Source: CAZYTO01 sp964650405 (GTDB lineage: Bacteria > Acidobacteriota > Thermoanaerobaculia > Gp7-AA8). Taken from it: 58,715 nucleotides of DNA. The stretch is taken from the NCBI GenBank assembly GCA_964650405.1, contig CAZYTO010000003.1:1-58715 (forward strand), given 5' to 3'. Below the pieces are notes generated by a model that was not told the origin of the DNA, did not search any database, and saw only the letters and a program-made list of their open reading frames with translations. The translations under genes and the position numbers were made by a program. Below, piece by piece: positions 34,481 through 43,572 of the stretch (positions are counted from its first letter, which is position 1; every line of letters begins with the position of its first letter).

Positions 34481-34538
34481 CGCTCCACTGCCTCCTGCAC
34501 GTGTCGTTGCATGCTACACGCCTCGCACGTGGCCGGGG

Positions 34539-34583
34539 GTCGGGTTGGTTTGGCGGGTTGCGAGGTTGCGGGGTTGCGGCTTG
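34539..34583. repeat. 8-nt word array, family GGGTTGCG
   Basis: GGGTTGCG/AGGTTGCG octamers lie in the divergent gap between the SDR gene and the 94-aa gene. There is no inverted arm here; the family recurs with one at 46556. Confidence 0.7.
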
Positions 34584-34637
34584 CTCTGCCAATCCGTTCA
34601 CCATCTCCCTTCGTACATCGGGCAAAGGAGAGACGAG

Positions 34638-34922
34638 ATGGCCACCATCATGCTCATGCACTGGCCCGAGGTGACGGAAGGGCAGTACCAGGAAGCGCGA
34701 AAGCTCGTGAACTGGGAAGGCAATGTCCCCAAGGGCGCGAAGTTCCACACCTCCTGGTTCGCCGGCGACGGGTTTCATGTCTTCGACCTCTGGGACACCC
34801 AGGACGACTTCGACGCGTTCCTCCGCGAGCGCCTCGGCCCCGCCATCGCCCAGATCGGCATCCAGGGACAGCCGAACGTCCAGTTCGAAACGTCCCTGGC
34901 GATCTTTGCGCCGAATCCATAG
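34638..34922 (+). CDS. small dimeric alpha-beta barrel-like hypothetical protein
   Basis: This 94-aa protein (MATIMLMHWPEVTEGQYQEARKLVNW...) has the pattern beta-(MLMHWPEVT)-alpha-beta-(FHTSWFAGDGFHVFDLWDT)-alpha-beta-(FETSLAIF), as expected for a ferredoxin-like/dimeric alpha-beta barrel domain such as ABM or EthD proteins. No catalytic residue can be assigned. AGGAGAGACG precedes ATG 34638, a good ribosome binding site. It is followed 8 nt after its stop by a GAGTGCC array and then the MFS gene. Confidence 0.7.
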   Translation: MATIMLMHWPEVTEGQYQEARKLVNWEGNVPKGAKFHTSWFAGDGFHVFDLWDTQDDFDAFLRERLGPAIAQIGIQGQPNVQFETSLAIFAPNP

Positions 34923-34930
34923 CAAGAAAA

Positions 34931-35018
34931 GAGTGCCGAGTGCTGAGTGCCGAGGGCGGTACGAAGGCACTCGGCACCCCTCAGCACTCAGTACCCGGCA
35001 CTCAGCACTCGGCACTTG
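34931..35018. repeat. 7-nt word array, family GAGTGCC, hairpin
   Basis: Direct words (34931-34954) and complementary CACTCGG/CACTCAG words (34967-35017) lie between two plus-strand genes. The array starts 8 nt after a stop codon and ends about 26 nt before the next ATG. Confidence 0.88.
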
Positions 35019-35043
35019 CTCCCGCGTGTACCATGCGCGCGCG

Positions 35044-36237
35044 ATGAAGCTCCGTGCGCTTTCTCTCCTCGCTCTCGCCGAGCTGCTGGCCATGGGACTC
35101 TGGTTCGGGGTCTCGGCGGTGGCGCCGCAGATTGCGAAGGAGTGGCATCTCGACGACGGAACGACGGCGTGGCTGACGCTTTCCGTGCAGCTCGGGTTCG
35201 TGGCGGGGACGCTCCTGAGCGCGCTGTTCAATCTCGCCGACGTCATCCGCGCCCGGCACCTCTTCGCCCTCAGCGCGTCTCTTGGCGCCGCGGCGAACGC
35301 CGTGCTGGCATGGCAGGTCCACACCGTCGCGCCGGCCATCGCTCTGCGCTTCGTCACCGGCGCCTGCCTGGCCGGCGTCTACCCGCCGGGCATGAAGCTC
35401 GTGGCCACCTGGTACCGGGAAGGACGCGGCTTCGCGCTCGGCGTCATCGTCGGCGCACTCACGCTCGGCAAGGCATCGCCCTATCTCGTCAACGCTTTCG
35501 GTTCGTCGAACTGGCGGACCAACGTCGGCCTGGCTTCCGTCATCGCCTCGGCCGGCGCGCTCGTCGTCGTCTTCTTCGTGCGCGAAGGCCCGTTCGCCCT
35601 GCCCAATCAGCCGTTCGACCTGGCCCAGGTGGCGCAGGTCGTCCGCAACCGCGGCGTACGGCTGGCCAACCTCGGCTACTTCGGCCACATGTGGGAGTTG
35701 TACGCGATGTGGACGTGGACGCCGGTGATGATCCGGGCCAGCCTCGCCGCCACGGGCGACAAGCCGGTCTATGCCGAGGCGGCGTCGTTTCTCGTCATTG
35801 GCAGCGGCGCGCTCGGTTGCATCGCGGCCGGCCGCCTCGCCGATCGCATCGGGCGGACCATCGTGGCCTCGGCGGCCATGGCCGTGAGCGGCGCCTGCTG
35901 CATCGCCATCGGATTCCTCTACGGCGGCGCCCCCATCCCGCTCCTGATCGTCGCCGCGATCTGGGGAGCGACCGTCGTGGCCGACTCGGCGCAGTTCTCC
36001 GCCTGCGTGACTGAGCTCGGCGATCCCCGCTACATCGGCACGGCGCTGACCATGCAGACGTGTATCGGCTTCCTCATCACCACCGCCTCCATCCGCATGA
36101 TGCCGCCCCTCGTGGCCCGCATCGGCTGGCACTATGCCTTTGCCGCCCTGGCCATCGGGCCGTTCCTCGGAATCATCGCCATGCTGCGGCTTCGGGCCGT
36201 CCCGGAGTCGGTGAGGATCGCCCAGGGGCGGAGGTGA
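35044..36237 (+). CDS. MFS transporter
   Basis: This 397-aa major facilitator superfamily permease has about 12 hydrophobic segments. The first, LALAELLAMGLWFGVSAVAPQIAKEW, and the helix 4-5 motif ITGACLAGVYPPGMKLVATWYREGRG-like region (FVTGACLAGVYPPGMK) resemble nitrate/nitrite- and cyanate-type (NarK/CynX-like) MFS members. GRLADRIGRT is the loop 8-9 copy of the MFS A-motif. The substrate cannot be assigned. The start is ATG 35044, just after repeat array 34931-35018. Confidence 0.9.
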   Translation: MKLRALSLLALAELLAMGLWFGVSAVAPQIAKEWHLDDGTTAWLTLSVQLGFVAGTLLSALFNLADVIRARHLFALSASLGAAANAVLAWQVHTVAPAIALRFVTGACLAGVYPPGMKLVATWYREGRGFALGVIVGALTLGKASPYLVNAFGSSNWRTNVGLASVIASAGALVVVFFVREGPFALPNQPFDLAQVAQVVRNRGVRLANLGYFGHMWELYAMWTWTPVMIRASLAATGDKPVYAEAASFLVIGSGALGCIAAGRLADRIGRTIVASAAMAVSGACCIAIGFLYGGAPIPLLIVAAIWGATVVADSAQFSACVTELGDPRYIGTALTMQTCIGFLITTASIRMMPPLVARIGWHYAFAALAIGPFLGIIAMLRLRAVPESVRIAQGRR

Positions 36238-36290
36238 CGTTTCGGGGCCTCCCGCGATCTCGGGACTGATTACATCGTGTGATTGCAAAG

Positions 36291-38447
36291 TCAGTCGTTT
36301 GAACCGACGACCGGAAACAGCTCCAACACGCGATCGTAGAGACTTTTCGCGTCCGGTGTGGAACGTTTGAGGGCAATCTCCGCCAAGCGGATCATGGCAC
36401 GCGCGATATCCTCGGTGATACCGTGCTCGAGCGCCTGCTCGAGGATTTCTCGCAACAGGCTTGTCGAGCCCAGCCCGCTGGTGTCCATAAGTTCGATCCA
36501 ACTCTGGATGGCCTCCTTCCTTGGACGGCGGCGAATGCCCGAGCTGCGAACGAACGTCGCCTCGATATTGGCCACCTCCGGCGCCAGACGCTCGATCGCC
36601 TCCGCGCCCGTACCGGCGCTCTTGTTTAACAACTCCATGTAGTGGGCGTCAGCGCGCAGCTTGTCCTCTGTCGCTGGCGCATGTTGCTGCGAGACGTACT
36701 CACGCAGCGGAACAACCATGCGAACGCGCCTCCCCTCGTCCATGACAAGCGAGCGCCCGCGCAACTCGTCGGCCGCATCGTCGGGCTTCAAGAAAACACT
36801 CGGCAAGTCGCGGTGCGCCACTCCCTCAGGGAAGAGCGCCAGAACCGAGAGTAAGCGACGCGCATCGATCGTCAGGGCGCCAATCGACAGCTCATAGAAG
36901 GCCGCACGATCGTCGATCGTCGTGGAGCGCATCACCTTCCAGCGATTCCACACCGTCTCCAGGGAAGAGTATCGCTCCGCGAACGGTGCCATCAGAGTGA
37001 TTTCCAACGGTATACCGTCGAGAAGTCCGAGAATGCGCGGGAGATACGGATCTTTCGCAAATTCTTTCTTCGATCCGGCCAGGAACGCATAGCGCGCCGC
37101 CGTGTCGGACAGTCTCTTCGGTTCGATCCGGCCCCCCCATGCCACTTTGCGCGGCCGCTGCGAGCCGCGGAGGGTCACGACTAACGCAAGCGACTCTATG
37201 TTTGCGAGATCGACGAGCAGTTGCTCAACGTTGTCGCGATCCCAGTCCAGCGGCGTTTCGGCGTTGTCGAGGACGAGCGCGGCGGGCCCCTTCTTCATCA
37301 GGGCGAGAACATCGCGCTCCGTCTCGCCGGTGACGGCGACGCCGGCGGCCTGGGCGATCGCTGCCACCACTTCCGCCCGACTCTTCGCGCCATGGCATCG
37401 CACGAACCACCGGCGGCCGCGAAAGGGGCGCGCAACCGCCTTGTTCTTAATTGCCTTCTTTGCGATGGGTGTTTTCCCGATGCCAGGGGCCCCTTGAATC
37501 AACATCGTCTGGGGACAGTTCTTCGACAGCCCCCTGACCACTCGGCTCACTTCCCTGGAGCGCCCAAAGCAGTAACCGACGGGCGGTAGAGCCTCGGCCG
37601 GGATCCGCCGATCCGCGAACGTCTTGCGCAGAAACGGCGTGAGATCGTGGTAGCCGTCGCCGTACGAGATGAACGCCAGACAGGAGCCCGGATAACGCTG
37701 TCGAAGCGGCTCCTTCTCACTCGTACGACAGAGGCAGTAGTGACGATACCCGGACCTTCTGAAGAGTCTGTCGATCCACTCGATCAGGGGACCTAAATTC
37801 GGATCGCTCAGGCCATCGCCGCAACCGATGAAGAGCAACGTGTCGTGGATGGAGATCGCTTTCTGGATGGCTTGTGCATGCTCGCTGTGTTGCAGCGCCT
37901 CGTAAGAGCGGATGCCGAGGATCACCGACTCGGGACGATCAAAATAGCCGTGCAGATGCAGGACGCCTTTGCGGTCGCCGTGGACGAATTCGGAGACGGC
38001 TGCCACATCGGTCCAGTCGATGTCTTGGAGACCGTCGCGGCCGCGGCTGAGCAAATCGTCGTAATTCGTCGTGGCGATGCGAGCGCCGAGGTCGTGGATC
38101 GCATCGATGAGCGTGCGGTCGCGCAGTTCCAGCTTGCCGAGGCTGCGGTTCAGCCAGACGCGGAATTCGCCGCCGCCCGACCCGCCGAGCGCTTCCGTCA
38201 GGCGCTCGGCGACCTCGATGCGACGCGCGGGATCGTTTTCGTCCAGTTGCCCAAGGAGCCTCTCGCCTTCCGCGTCGGTGAGCCGGCTCGTCCCAGCGCA
38301 ATGGCTGATTCCAGCGCGAATCAGGCCGTCCCACGAGGCGCAAAAATCTCCCGTGGCTTGAATCGACGCGCCGCTCCCGACGACGATCAGCACCCTGTCG
38401 GCCGACAGGTCCTTCCGCAGGTCATCGATGAGAACCCCCTGACCCAT
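36291..38447 (-). CDS. SIR2-NB-ARC (STAND) protein, probable antiphage NLR
   Basis: This 718-aa protein has an N-terminal SIR2-like NADase domain (about 1-285): VLIVVGSGASI, catalytic Asn128 in TTNYDDLL and His166 in LHLHGYF, then DTLLFIGCGDGLSDPNL. A STAND NTPase follows (about 290-590): Walker A GAPGIGKT (319-326), Walker B ALVLDNAE (390-397), VVTLRGSQRP, GIPLEI (478-483, the GLPL motif) and a winged-helix region. Only about 100 helical residues remain, TPR-like (APEVANIEATFV, AKSLYDRVLELF), a very short sensor. SIR2-STAND proteins such as Avs5-type systems deplete NAD+ on phage sensing. Its GC is clearly below the neighbours', suggesting transfer. Confidence 0.88.
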   Translation of the reverse strand: MGQGVLIDDLRKDLSADRVLIVVGSGASIQATGDFCASWDGLIRAGISHCAGTSRLTDAEGERLLGQLDENDPARRIEVAERLTEALGGSGGGEFRVWLNRSLGKLELRDRTLIDAIHDLGARIATTNYDDLLSRGRDGLQDIDWTDVAAVSEFVHGDRKGVLHLHGYFDRPESVILGIRSYEALQHSEHAQAIQKAISIHDTLLFIGCGDGLSDPNLGPLIEWIDRLFRRSGYRHYCLCRTSEKEPLRQRYPGSCLAFISYGDGYHDLTPFLRKTFADRRIPAEALPPVGYCFGRSREVSRVVRGLSKNCPQTMLIQGAPGIGKTPIAKKAIKNKAVARPFRGRRWFVRCHGAKSRAEVVAAIAQAAGVAVTGETERDVLALMKKGPAALVLDNAETPLDWDRDNVEQLLVDLANIESLALVVTLRGSQRPRKVAWGGRIEPKRLSDTAARYAFLAGSKKEFAKDPYLPRILGLLDGIPLEITLMAPFAERYSSLETVWNRWKVMRSTTIDDRAAFYELSIGALTIDARRLLSVLALFPEGVAHRDLPSVFLKPDDAADELRGRSLVMDEGRRVRMVVPLREYVSQQHAPATEDKLRADAHYMELLNKSAGTGAEAIERLAPEVANIEATFVRSSGIRRRPRKEAIQSWIELMDTSGLGSTSLLREILEQALEHGITEDIARAMIRLAEIALKRSTPDAKSLYDRVLELFPVVGSND

Positions 38448-38640
38448 TGATGGAATTATGCTCGTGAGCTAGCGAGCGGCGTAGGGATACTCGCACGAAA
38501 TGCTATCTCCCGTGACGAGAGCAATTGAGGTTGACGTGTGGTTGCACAGGGCGAAGACCATTATTGCGATGTGTGCGCGCGAATCGCGTTGGGTGCCAGC
38601 TTCAATAAGCCGAAAACATTATCGCGTGCGCCCGCGTCGC

Positions 38641-40479
38641 TCACTCCGCGAGCGGTAAGTGCGCGCGGACGCGCGTGCCGCGGCCCGGCGCGGAGTCAAT
38701 CTCGAGGTCTCCTCCGGCAAGGGTGACGCGCTCCTGCATGCTGAGCAGGCCCTGGCTTCCCGCCTCGATGGCGCGCTTGCGCGCGGCCGGCACATCGAAG
38801 CCGCGACCGTCGTCGCGCACCACCAGTTGAAGCGTGCCATCGGCTTTGCTGAGCTCCAGCTCGACAAGGTGCGCCTGCGCGTGACGAACGACATTGGTCA
38901 GCGCCTCCTGCACGACGCGGAAGCAGGTCATCTCCACGGCCGCCGGCGGCCGGCGGGCGAGGGGAGCGATCGCCAGGCGGAACTCGAGTCCAGCGCGTTT
39001 CGCCTCGTGCTCCACGTGCCACCGTAACGCCTCTTCCAGCCCGAGCTCGTCGAGAAGCGCCGGGCGGAGGGCCTGGGCCAGATCACGCATGCGCGCGATG
39101 GCGCCGTCGACCAGTTCGATGCTCTCGGAGCCATCGCCCTCCAGTCGCTGAAGGTTGAGCTTGAGGGCGAACAGCACCTGCCCGAAGTCATCGTGAAGCT
39201 CGCGGGCAACCGCGCGGCGCTCCGCCTCCTGGGCCTCGATCAGCTTGCGCGACAGTGCCTCCATCTCCTGCGCCCGGAGCCCCAGCTCCTCCTCGGCGTG
39301 TTTGCGCTCGGTGACGTCGGCATTGGTTCCGTACGCGCGCAGGGGCCGGCCGGCCGGGTCGCGGACGATCGTGGCCCGGCCGAAGATCCAATGCACGCTG
39401 CCGTCGGGCCAGAGGACGCGGAACTCGATGCTGTCCGGCCCCGTACCGTCATGCAACTGTTCGCGGCGGCGCATGACCCAACCACGGTCGTCAGGATGGA
39501 CAGCCTCGACGTAGTCCTCCATCGTACCCTTGCCGAGGTCGTCGCCGAAGAAGAGACGCCGGTTCGCTTCCGTGTTGAGAATCTCGCCGCTGACCAGGTC
39601 CTGCTCCCAGCTTCCGGTCCGCCCCAGCTTCTCCGCCTCGACCAGCAGCCTCTCGGTGTTGCGCAACGCCTCCTCGGCACGCACGCGCTCGGTCACATCC
39701 TCGTTGACCACGACCGCGCCGGTGATGACGCCATCCGCGTCGTGAATGGGTGCCGCGTAGTTCTCGATGGTCCTGCGCTCTCCGTCGAATGTCTCGATGT
39801 CGATCAGCTCGTCGCGGGTGGTTTGACCCTCGTCGAGCGCACGGTGCGAAGCCCAGTCGCCAGCGGCGATGGGCTGTCCCGTGCCGTGCCGGAACCCCTT
39901 GCTCCTTGCCCACCGCTCCTCCCCGGAGGCAATCAGCACACCCCAGATGCGGTTGGAGGCCGGATTGTGCAGCACGACGTCTCCGGCCCGATTCAGCACC
40001 ACCACACCCACCGGGAGGGTGTCGAGAACTCGTCGCAACCGCGTTTCGGCATCCTTCATCTGGCTGATGTCAATCATGGCGCCGACGGCGTGGCGAGCCC
40101 GCCCGCCGGCGTCGCGCGCGATCGCGCACCTCGAGGCCACCCATGCCCAGGAGCCATCCCTGCGCCGGAAGCGGTACTCGTTCGACCAGCCGGAAGCGCC
40201 GCTCTGGATTGCCTGGGAGGCGATTTGTTCGACCTGCTCGAGGTCGTCCGGATGGACGCGCTCGCGCCACCAACTGATGTGGTTCACCACCTCGTCGCCG
40301 TGGTAGCCGAAAATCGATTCGAGGTTCCGGTCCCAGCTCAACGTGTCGCTTTGAAGATCTCGCTCCCACACCGCCTCGAAAGCGACGTCAGCGAGCAACC
40401 GGTCCCGCGCCTCGCTGCGTCTGCGTGAAGCCCTCGTAACGGACATGTGCGGCGGCATCGTGTTTCCGGATCGATTCAT
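38641..40479 (-). CDS. multi-PAS sensor histidine kinase, NarX/DegS type
   Basis: This 612-aa cytoplasmic sensor kinase has no membrane segments. Three PAS units (about 30-145, 148-268 and 283-395) end in the usual PAC strings (IDISQMKDAE, EDVTERVRAEE, ADVTERKHAEEE). A HisKA_3 dimerisation helix follows with EAERRAVARELHDDFGQ, phospho-His429. The HATPase_c domain has EALTNVVRHAQA and RDDGRGF and a final GRGTRVRAHLPL. Kinases of this class pair with NarL-type regulators, but none is adjacent. Its ATG overlaps the glycogen debranching enzyme stop as TAATG, so both are translated from one message. Confidence 0.92.
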   Translation of the reverse strand: MNRSGNTMPPHMSVTRASRRRSEARDRLLADVAFEAVWERDLQSDTLSWDRNLESIFGYHGDEVVNHISWWRERVHPDDLEQVEQIASQAIQSGASGWSNEYRFRRRDGSWAWVASRCAIARDAGGRARHAVGAMIDISQMKDAETRLRRVLDTLPVGVVVLNRAGDVVLHNPASNRIWGVLIASGEERWARSKGFRHGTGQPIAAGDWASHRALDEGQTTRDELIDIETFDGERRTIENYAAPIHDADGVITGAVVVNEDVTERVRAEEALRNTERLLVEAEKLGRTGSWEQDLVSGEILNTEANRRLFFGDDLGKGTMEDYVEAVHPDDRGWVMRRREQLHDGTGPDSIEFRVLWPDGSVHWIFGRATIVRDPAGRPLRAYGTNADVTERKHAEEELGLRAQEMEALSRKLIEAQEAERRAVARELHDDFGQVLFALKLNLQRLEGDGSESIELVDGAIARMRDLAQALRPALLDELGLEEALRWHVEHEAKRAGLEFRLAIAPLARRPPAAVEMTCFRVVQEALTNVVRHAQAHLVELELSKADGTLQLVVRDDGRGFDVPAARKRAIEAGSQGLLSMQERVTLAGGDLEIDSAPGRGTRVRAHLPLAE

Positions 40480-42461
40480 TATGGCCTGGATATGCCCAGG
40501 TCCTCGGCGGCGGCGCGGAGGAGCTCGCCGACGCTCCAGGCCTGGGCGATGCAGCCGCGCGGCGTGTGGGGCGGGTTGCCGTCGAAGATCTCGGAGATGC
40601 TGCCGGCACAGGCCTCGGCGAGGTGGGGCTCGAAGTCCGCGAGGATGCGCCGCCCCTCGGCGATGCCTGCTTCGCCGCGGATGCGCACCAGCGCCGTGAG
40701 GTAGGGGCCCAGCAGCCAGGACCAGACCGTGCCCTGGTGATAGGCGCCGTCGCGCTCGCGCGGGCCGCCGGCGTACGTGCCGATGAAGCGCGGATCATCG
40801 GGAGCCAGCGAGCGGAGGCCGCGGGGCGTGAGCAGCTCGCGCCCGACCGTCGCCAGCACCCGCTCCGCATACGGGCTCTCCAGGATGGGATGGGGCAGGC
40901 TGATGGCGAAGAGCTGGTTCGGGCGGATGGCGGCGTCGGATTCCGTATGGTCGTTGCGATAGCGCACGACGTCGTAGAGCGCGTCCGTGTGCTCGTTCCA
41001 GAACAGCTTCTGGAAGCGGATACGCACCCGGGCGGCGGCCACGAGGAGGCGCCGCATCTCGACCTCCGTCCCCCACCGGCGCTCGAAGTCCGCCAGGATC
41101 AGGAGCGCGTTGTACCAGAGCGCGTTGATCTCGACCGGCTTGCCGTCGCGCGGCGTGACGACCCAGTCGCCGACCTTCGCGTCCATCCAGGTCAACTGAT
41201 CGCCGGCGTTTCCGGCCATGAGCAGGCCGTCCTCATCGACGTGAATGCCGTGCCGCGTGCCCCGCTCGTGCCAGGCCACGACGTCCCGCAGCACGGGCAG
41301 AAGGTGCTCCTGCACGAACGCTTCGTCGCCCGTGTAGTCGAGGTACTTCTGCGCGGCCACGAAGAACCATAGCGTTGCGTCGACTGTGTTGTACTCCGGC
41401 GCTTCGCCGCCGTCGGGGAAGCGATTCGGCAGCATCCCCTCGCTCACGCTCTCTGCGAATGCCGTAAGGATCCGCCGCGCGTCGTCGAAGCGGCCGGTGG
41501 TGAGGCAGAGGCCGGGCAGGGCGATCATCGTGTCGCGGCCCCAGTCGGTGAACCAGTGATAGCCGGCGATCACCGTCCTGTTGTCAGTACCGCGGCGAAC
41601 GATGAACTGATCGGCAGCCAGCGTGAGCGTGCGGATCATCGCTCCCTCCACGCCGCGCACGAGCGCCTCGCGCCGCCGGCGCTCTGCGTCGAACAGCACC
41701 AGCCCGTCGCGGCCGCGAGGATCGTCCGTCGAGGCGATCACCGCGAAACGTTCGCCCGGCGACAGCTTCCGCAGCATCGTCCCCGGCGTGAAGAGGTCTT
41801 CCTCCGCGTCGAGGCCCCGCTCCTTTTCGACGGCGTACTCGAAGCGATACCACCAGTCGGGAGCGGCTTGAAACGTCGCCCCCGGAGCGGAGAGAAAGAG
41901 CGAGGGCAACGCCAGAATGCCGTCCTCGAAGCGCACTTCGTGCGGCCCGCCGGCGTGCCCGAGGCTGTGGTAGTCGCGCTGCGTGACGAAAGGCCGCAGC
42001 TCGAGCTCGACCTCGCCCGCCGACGCGTCACCCGGCGCGACCAGGCCAGGCGCGACCATACCTCCCGCTGCGAGGACTTCGTAGACGATGACCGTCGTGT
42101 TCTCGCCGTGGATGGCGGCCACCGTCTTGCGAAGGCGCGCCCCGCCGGCGGCGAGCTCGAACGAAGGGAAGAGATCGCGCTCGAATGCGACGAGTAGCTC
42201 GAAGCCGCGCGGATGGATCGCTCCCGGGAACTGGTTCGTGGCCAGGTCGGTCCAGGTGCCGCCGGCGCCGAGGCGCTCATCGAGCTTCGACAGCAGGACT
42301 ACGCGCCCGACGGGCGGATGCAGGGCCGCGACGAGCAGACCGTGATACCGCCGCGTATTCGCGCCGCAGGCCGTCGAGCCGGCGTATCCGCCGAGTCCGT
42401 TGGCCTCGAGCCATTCGAGACGGGTGGCACGCTCGAAGTCGGAGCCCGGAGTAATCCTCAT
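40479..42461 (-). CDS. glycogen debranching enzyme (amylo-alpha-1,6-glucosidase)
   Basis: This 660-aa enzyme is of the bacterial/archaeal GDE type that removes alpha-1,6 branch stubs from glycogen. The N-terminal domain has RLEWLEANGLGGYAGSTACGANTRRYHGLLVA. The (alpha/alpha)6 catalytic domain shows ITVIAGYHWFTDWGRDTMI-like sequence (YHWFTDWGRDTMIALPGL), MLPNRFPDGGEAPEYNTVDATLWFF, TWMDAKVGDWVVTPRDGKPVEINALWYNAL and QGTVWSWLLGPY. Acid residues in these strings are the family's catalytic and binding positions. Length fits the family. ATG 42461 is chosen from the conserved MRITPGSDF start. It is coupled to the PAS kinase gene downstream. Confidence 0.93.
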   Translation of the reverse strand: MRITPGSDFERATRLEWLEANGLGGYAGSTACGANTRRYHGLLVAALHPPVGRVVLLSKLDERLGAGGTWTDLATNQFPGAIHPRGFELLVAFERDLFPSFELAAGGARLRKTVAAIHGENTTVIVYEVLAAGGMVAPGLVAPGDASAGEVELELRPFVTQRDYHSLGHAGGPHEVRFEDGILALPSLFLSAPGATFQAAPDWWYRFEYAVEKERGLDAEEDLFTPGTMLRKLSPGERFAVIASTDDPRGRDGLVLFDAERRRREALVRGVEGAMIRTLTLAADQFIVRRGTDNRTVIAGYHWFTDWGRDTMIALPGLCLTTGRFDDARRILTAFAESVSEGMLPNRFPDGGEAPEYNTVDATLWFFVAAQKYLDYTGDEAFVQEHLLPVLRDVVAWHERGTRHGIHVDEDGLLMAGNAGDQLTWMDAKVGDWVVTPRDGKPVEINALWYNALLILADFERRWGTEVEMRRLLVAAARVRIRFQKLFWNEHTDALYDVVRYRNDHTESDAAIRPNQLFAISLPHPILESPYAERVLATVGRELLTPRGLRSLAPDDPRFIGTYAGGPRERDGAYHQGTVWSWLLGPYLTALVRIRGEAGIAEGRRILADFEPHLAEACAGSISEIFDGNPPHTPRGCIAQAWSVGELLRAAAEDLGISRP

Positions 42462-42501
42462 GCCCCGTCGATGCCAACACGCCCAAGGCGCTTCACGCCG
42501 C

Positions 42502-43398
42502 TCACAGCTTCCCCAGCCGCTCCTTCCATCGCGCCCACGCCTCATCGCGCGCCTTCTTGTTGCCTGCGTAGGCGTCCTTCGTTTTCTGGTCGGCGTCGGC
42601 AGGCGGAGGCGGAGCATCGCCGGCGCGCATGAAGCCGTGACCGGCGCCTTCGTACGTCACCACCTCGTAGCTCTTCTTTGCCGCCGTCATCAGCTCCTGC
42701 GTCTTCGGCACGGTTGCGCCGACGCGCGCGTCGTTACCGCCGTAGAAGCCGTACACCGGCGCCTTGATCGCGGCGATGGCATCCGCCGACTCCGGCCCCG
42801 TACCGTAGAAGACGAATGCCGCAGCGAGGCTGGGGCGGTTCGTGGCGAAGCGAAAGGCCTGCCCGCCACCCCAGCAGAAACCGGCCACGGCCACCTTGCC
42901 GTTGGCGGCGGGCAGTTTGGCCACGTAATCGGCGGAGGCGTTGAGGTCGGACGTGATCTGGTCGGGCGGAAGGTCGCGGATGGCCTTTCCCACCGCGCCG
43001 GCGTCCAGCGAGCTCGTGCCGCCGCCGTTCGGTCCCATGCCGGAGAGCAGGTCCGGCGCGATGGCGATGTAGCCCGCCGCCGCCAGTTCGTCGGCCTCCA
43101 TCTGCACCCAGTCGCTCATGCCGAAGATCTCGTGAATGACCACCACGGCTGTGGCCTTGTGGCTCACCTCGGGATAGACGACGAAGGCGCTCACTGTGCG
43201 GCTGCCGCTCTTCAGATTCACCCATTCGCCGTGGCGCGACGACTTGTCGAGTGCCTGCCGCGCCCAGTTCACCGCCGGCGCAGGCTGTGCCGCGGCGGCG
43301 GCCGCATGCTCGGCATGTGCAGCGGTACTGGTGCCCTGCGCAAAGGCGCAGACGGCGACGGACAGAAAAAAGGTCACGGCGATGATGCAGCGTTTCAT
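42502..43398 (-). CDS. secreted dienelactone hydrolase family protein
   Basis: This 298-aa protein has signal peptide MKRCIIAVTFFLSVAVCAFAQ and an Ala/His-rich linker. A DLH domain follows: AVVVIHEIFGMSDWVQ, nucleophile Cys in AGFCWGGG, Asp in YGGNDARV and His in YEGAGHGFMR. The Cys-Asp-His triad is complete. Export is unusual for aromatic-degradation DLHs, so the substrate is probably an extracellular ester or lactone; the C-terminal tail is Lys/Trp-rich (AYAGNKKARDEAWARWKERLG). ATG 43398 is preferred over upstream repeat sequence. Confidence 0.88.
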   Translation of the reverse strand: MKRCIIAVTFFLSVAVCAFAQGTSTAAHAEHAAAAAAQPAPAVNWARQALDKSSRHGEWVNLKSGSRTVSAFVVYPEVSHKATAVVVIHEIFGMSDWVQMEADELAAAGYIAIAPDLLSGMGPNGGGTSSLDAGAVGKAIRDLPPDQITSDLNASADYVAKLPAANGKVAVAGFCWGGGQAFRFATNRPSLAAAFVFYGTGPESADAIAAIKAPVYGFYGGNDARVGATVPKTQELMTAAKKSYEVVTYEGAGHGFMRAGDAPPPPADADQKTKDAYAGNKKARDEAWARWKERLGKL

Positions 43399-43465
43399 TC
43401 GTTCCTCCCCAGATCGCATGAATTGAGCGTGACAGCTTACGCTCTCACACGGGGCCTGAGCGCGA

Positions 43466-43566
43466 TACCTGATACCCGATACCGCTGTACCCGACACCCG
43501 CCACCCGGCACCCGTCACCCGCGACCCGCCACCCGGCACCCGGCACCCGGTACCCGGCACCCGGCG
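43466..43566. repeat. 7-nt word array, family CACCCGG
   Basis: From 43490 the words CACCCGC, CACCCGG, CACCCGT, GACCCGC and TACCCGG follow at strict 7-nt spacing for about ten copies, preceded by looser GATACC words. It is single-sense with no inverted arm, and ends 6 nt from the TPR gene stop. Confidence 0.9.
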
Positions 43567-43572
43567 CGCCCT

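Noticed and set aside
33846..35357. long minus-strand frame upstream of the 89-aa membrane protein
   Set aside because: It runs antisense through the 94-aa gene and a repeat array and in another frame of the SDR; the ATGA junction fixes the short start.
35002..36501. 499-aa minus-strand frame antisense to the MFS gene
   Set aside because: It is a highly charged shadow translation; the plus frame shows 12 hydrophobic helices.
38538..38726. 62-aa plus-strand frame upstream of the SIR2-NB-ARC gene
   Set aside because: There is no ribosome binding site, and its second half is antisense to the PAS kinase and unrelated to any family; the 38448-38640 gap otherwise shows no gene or array.
43399..43560. 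N-terminal extension of the DLH gene
   Set aside because: It is translated CACCCGG array (GTGCRVPG-type repeats); the signal peptide begins at 43398.
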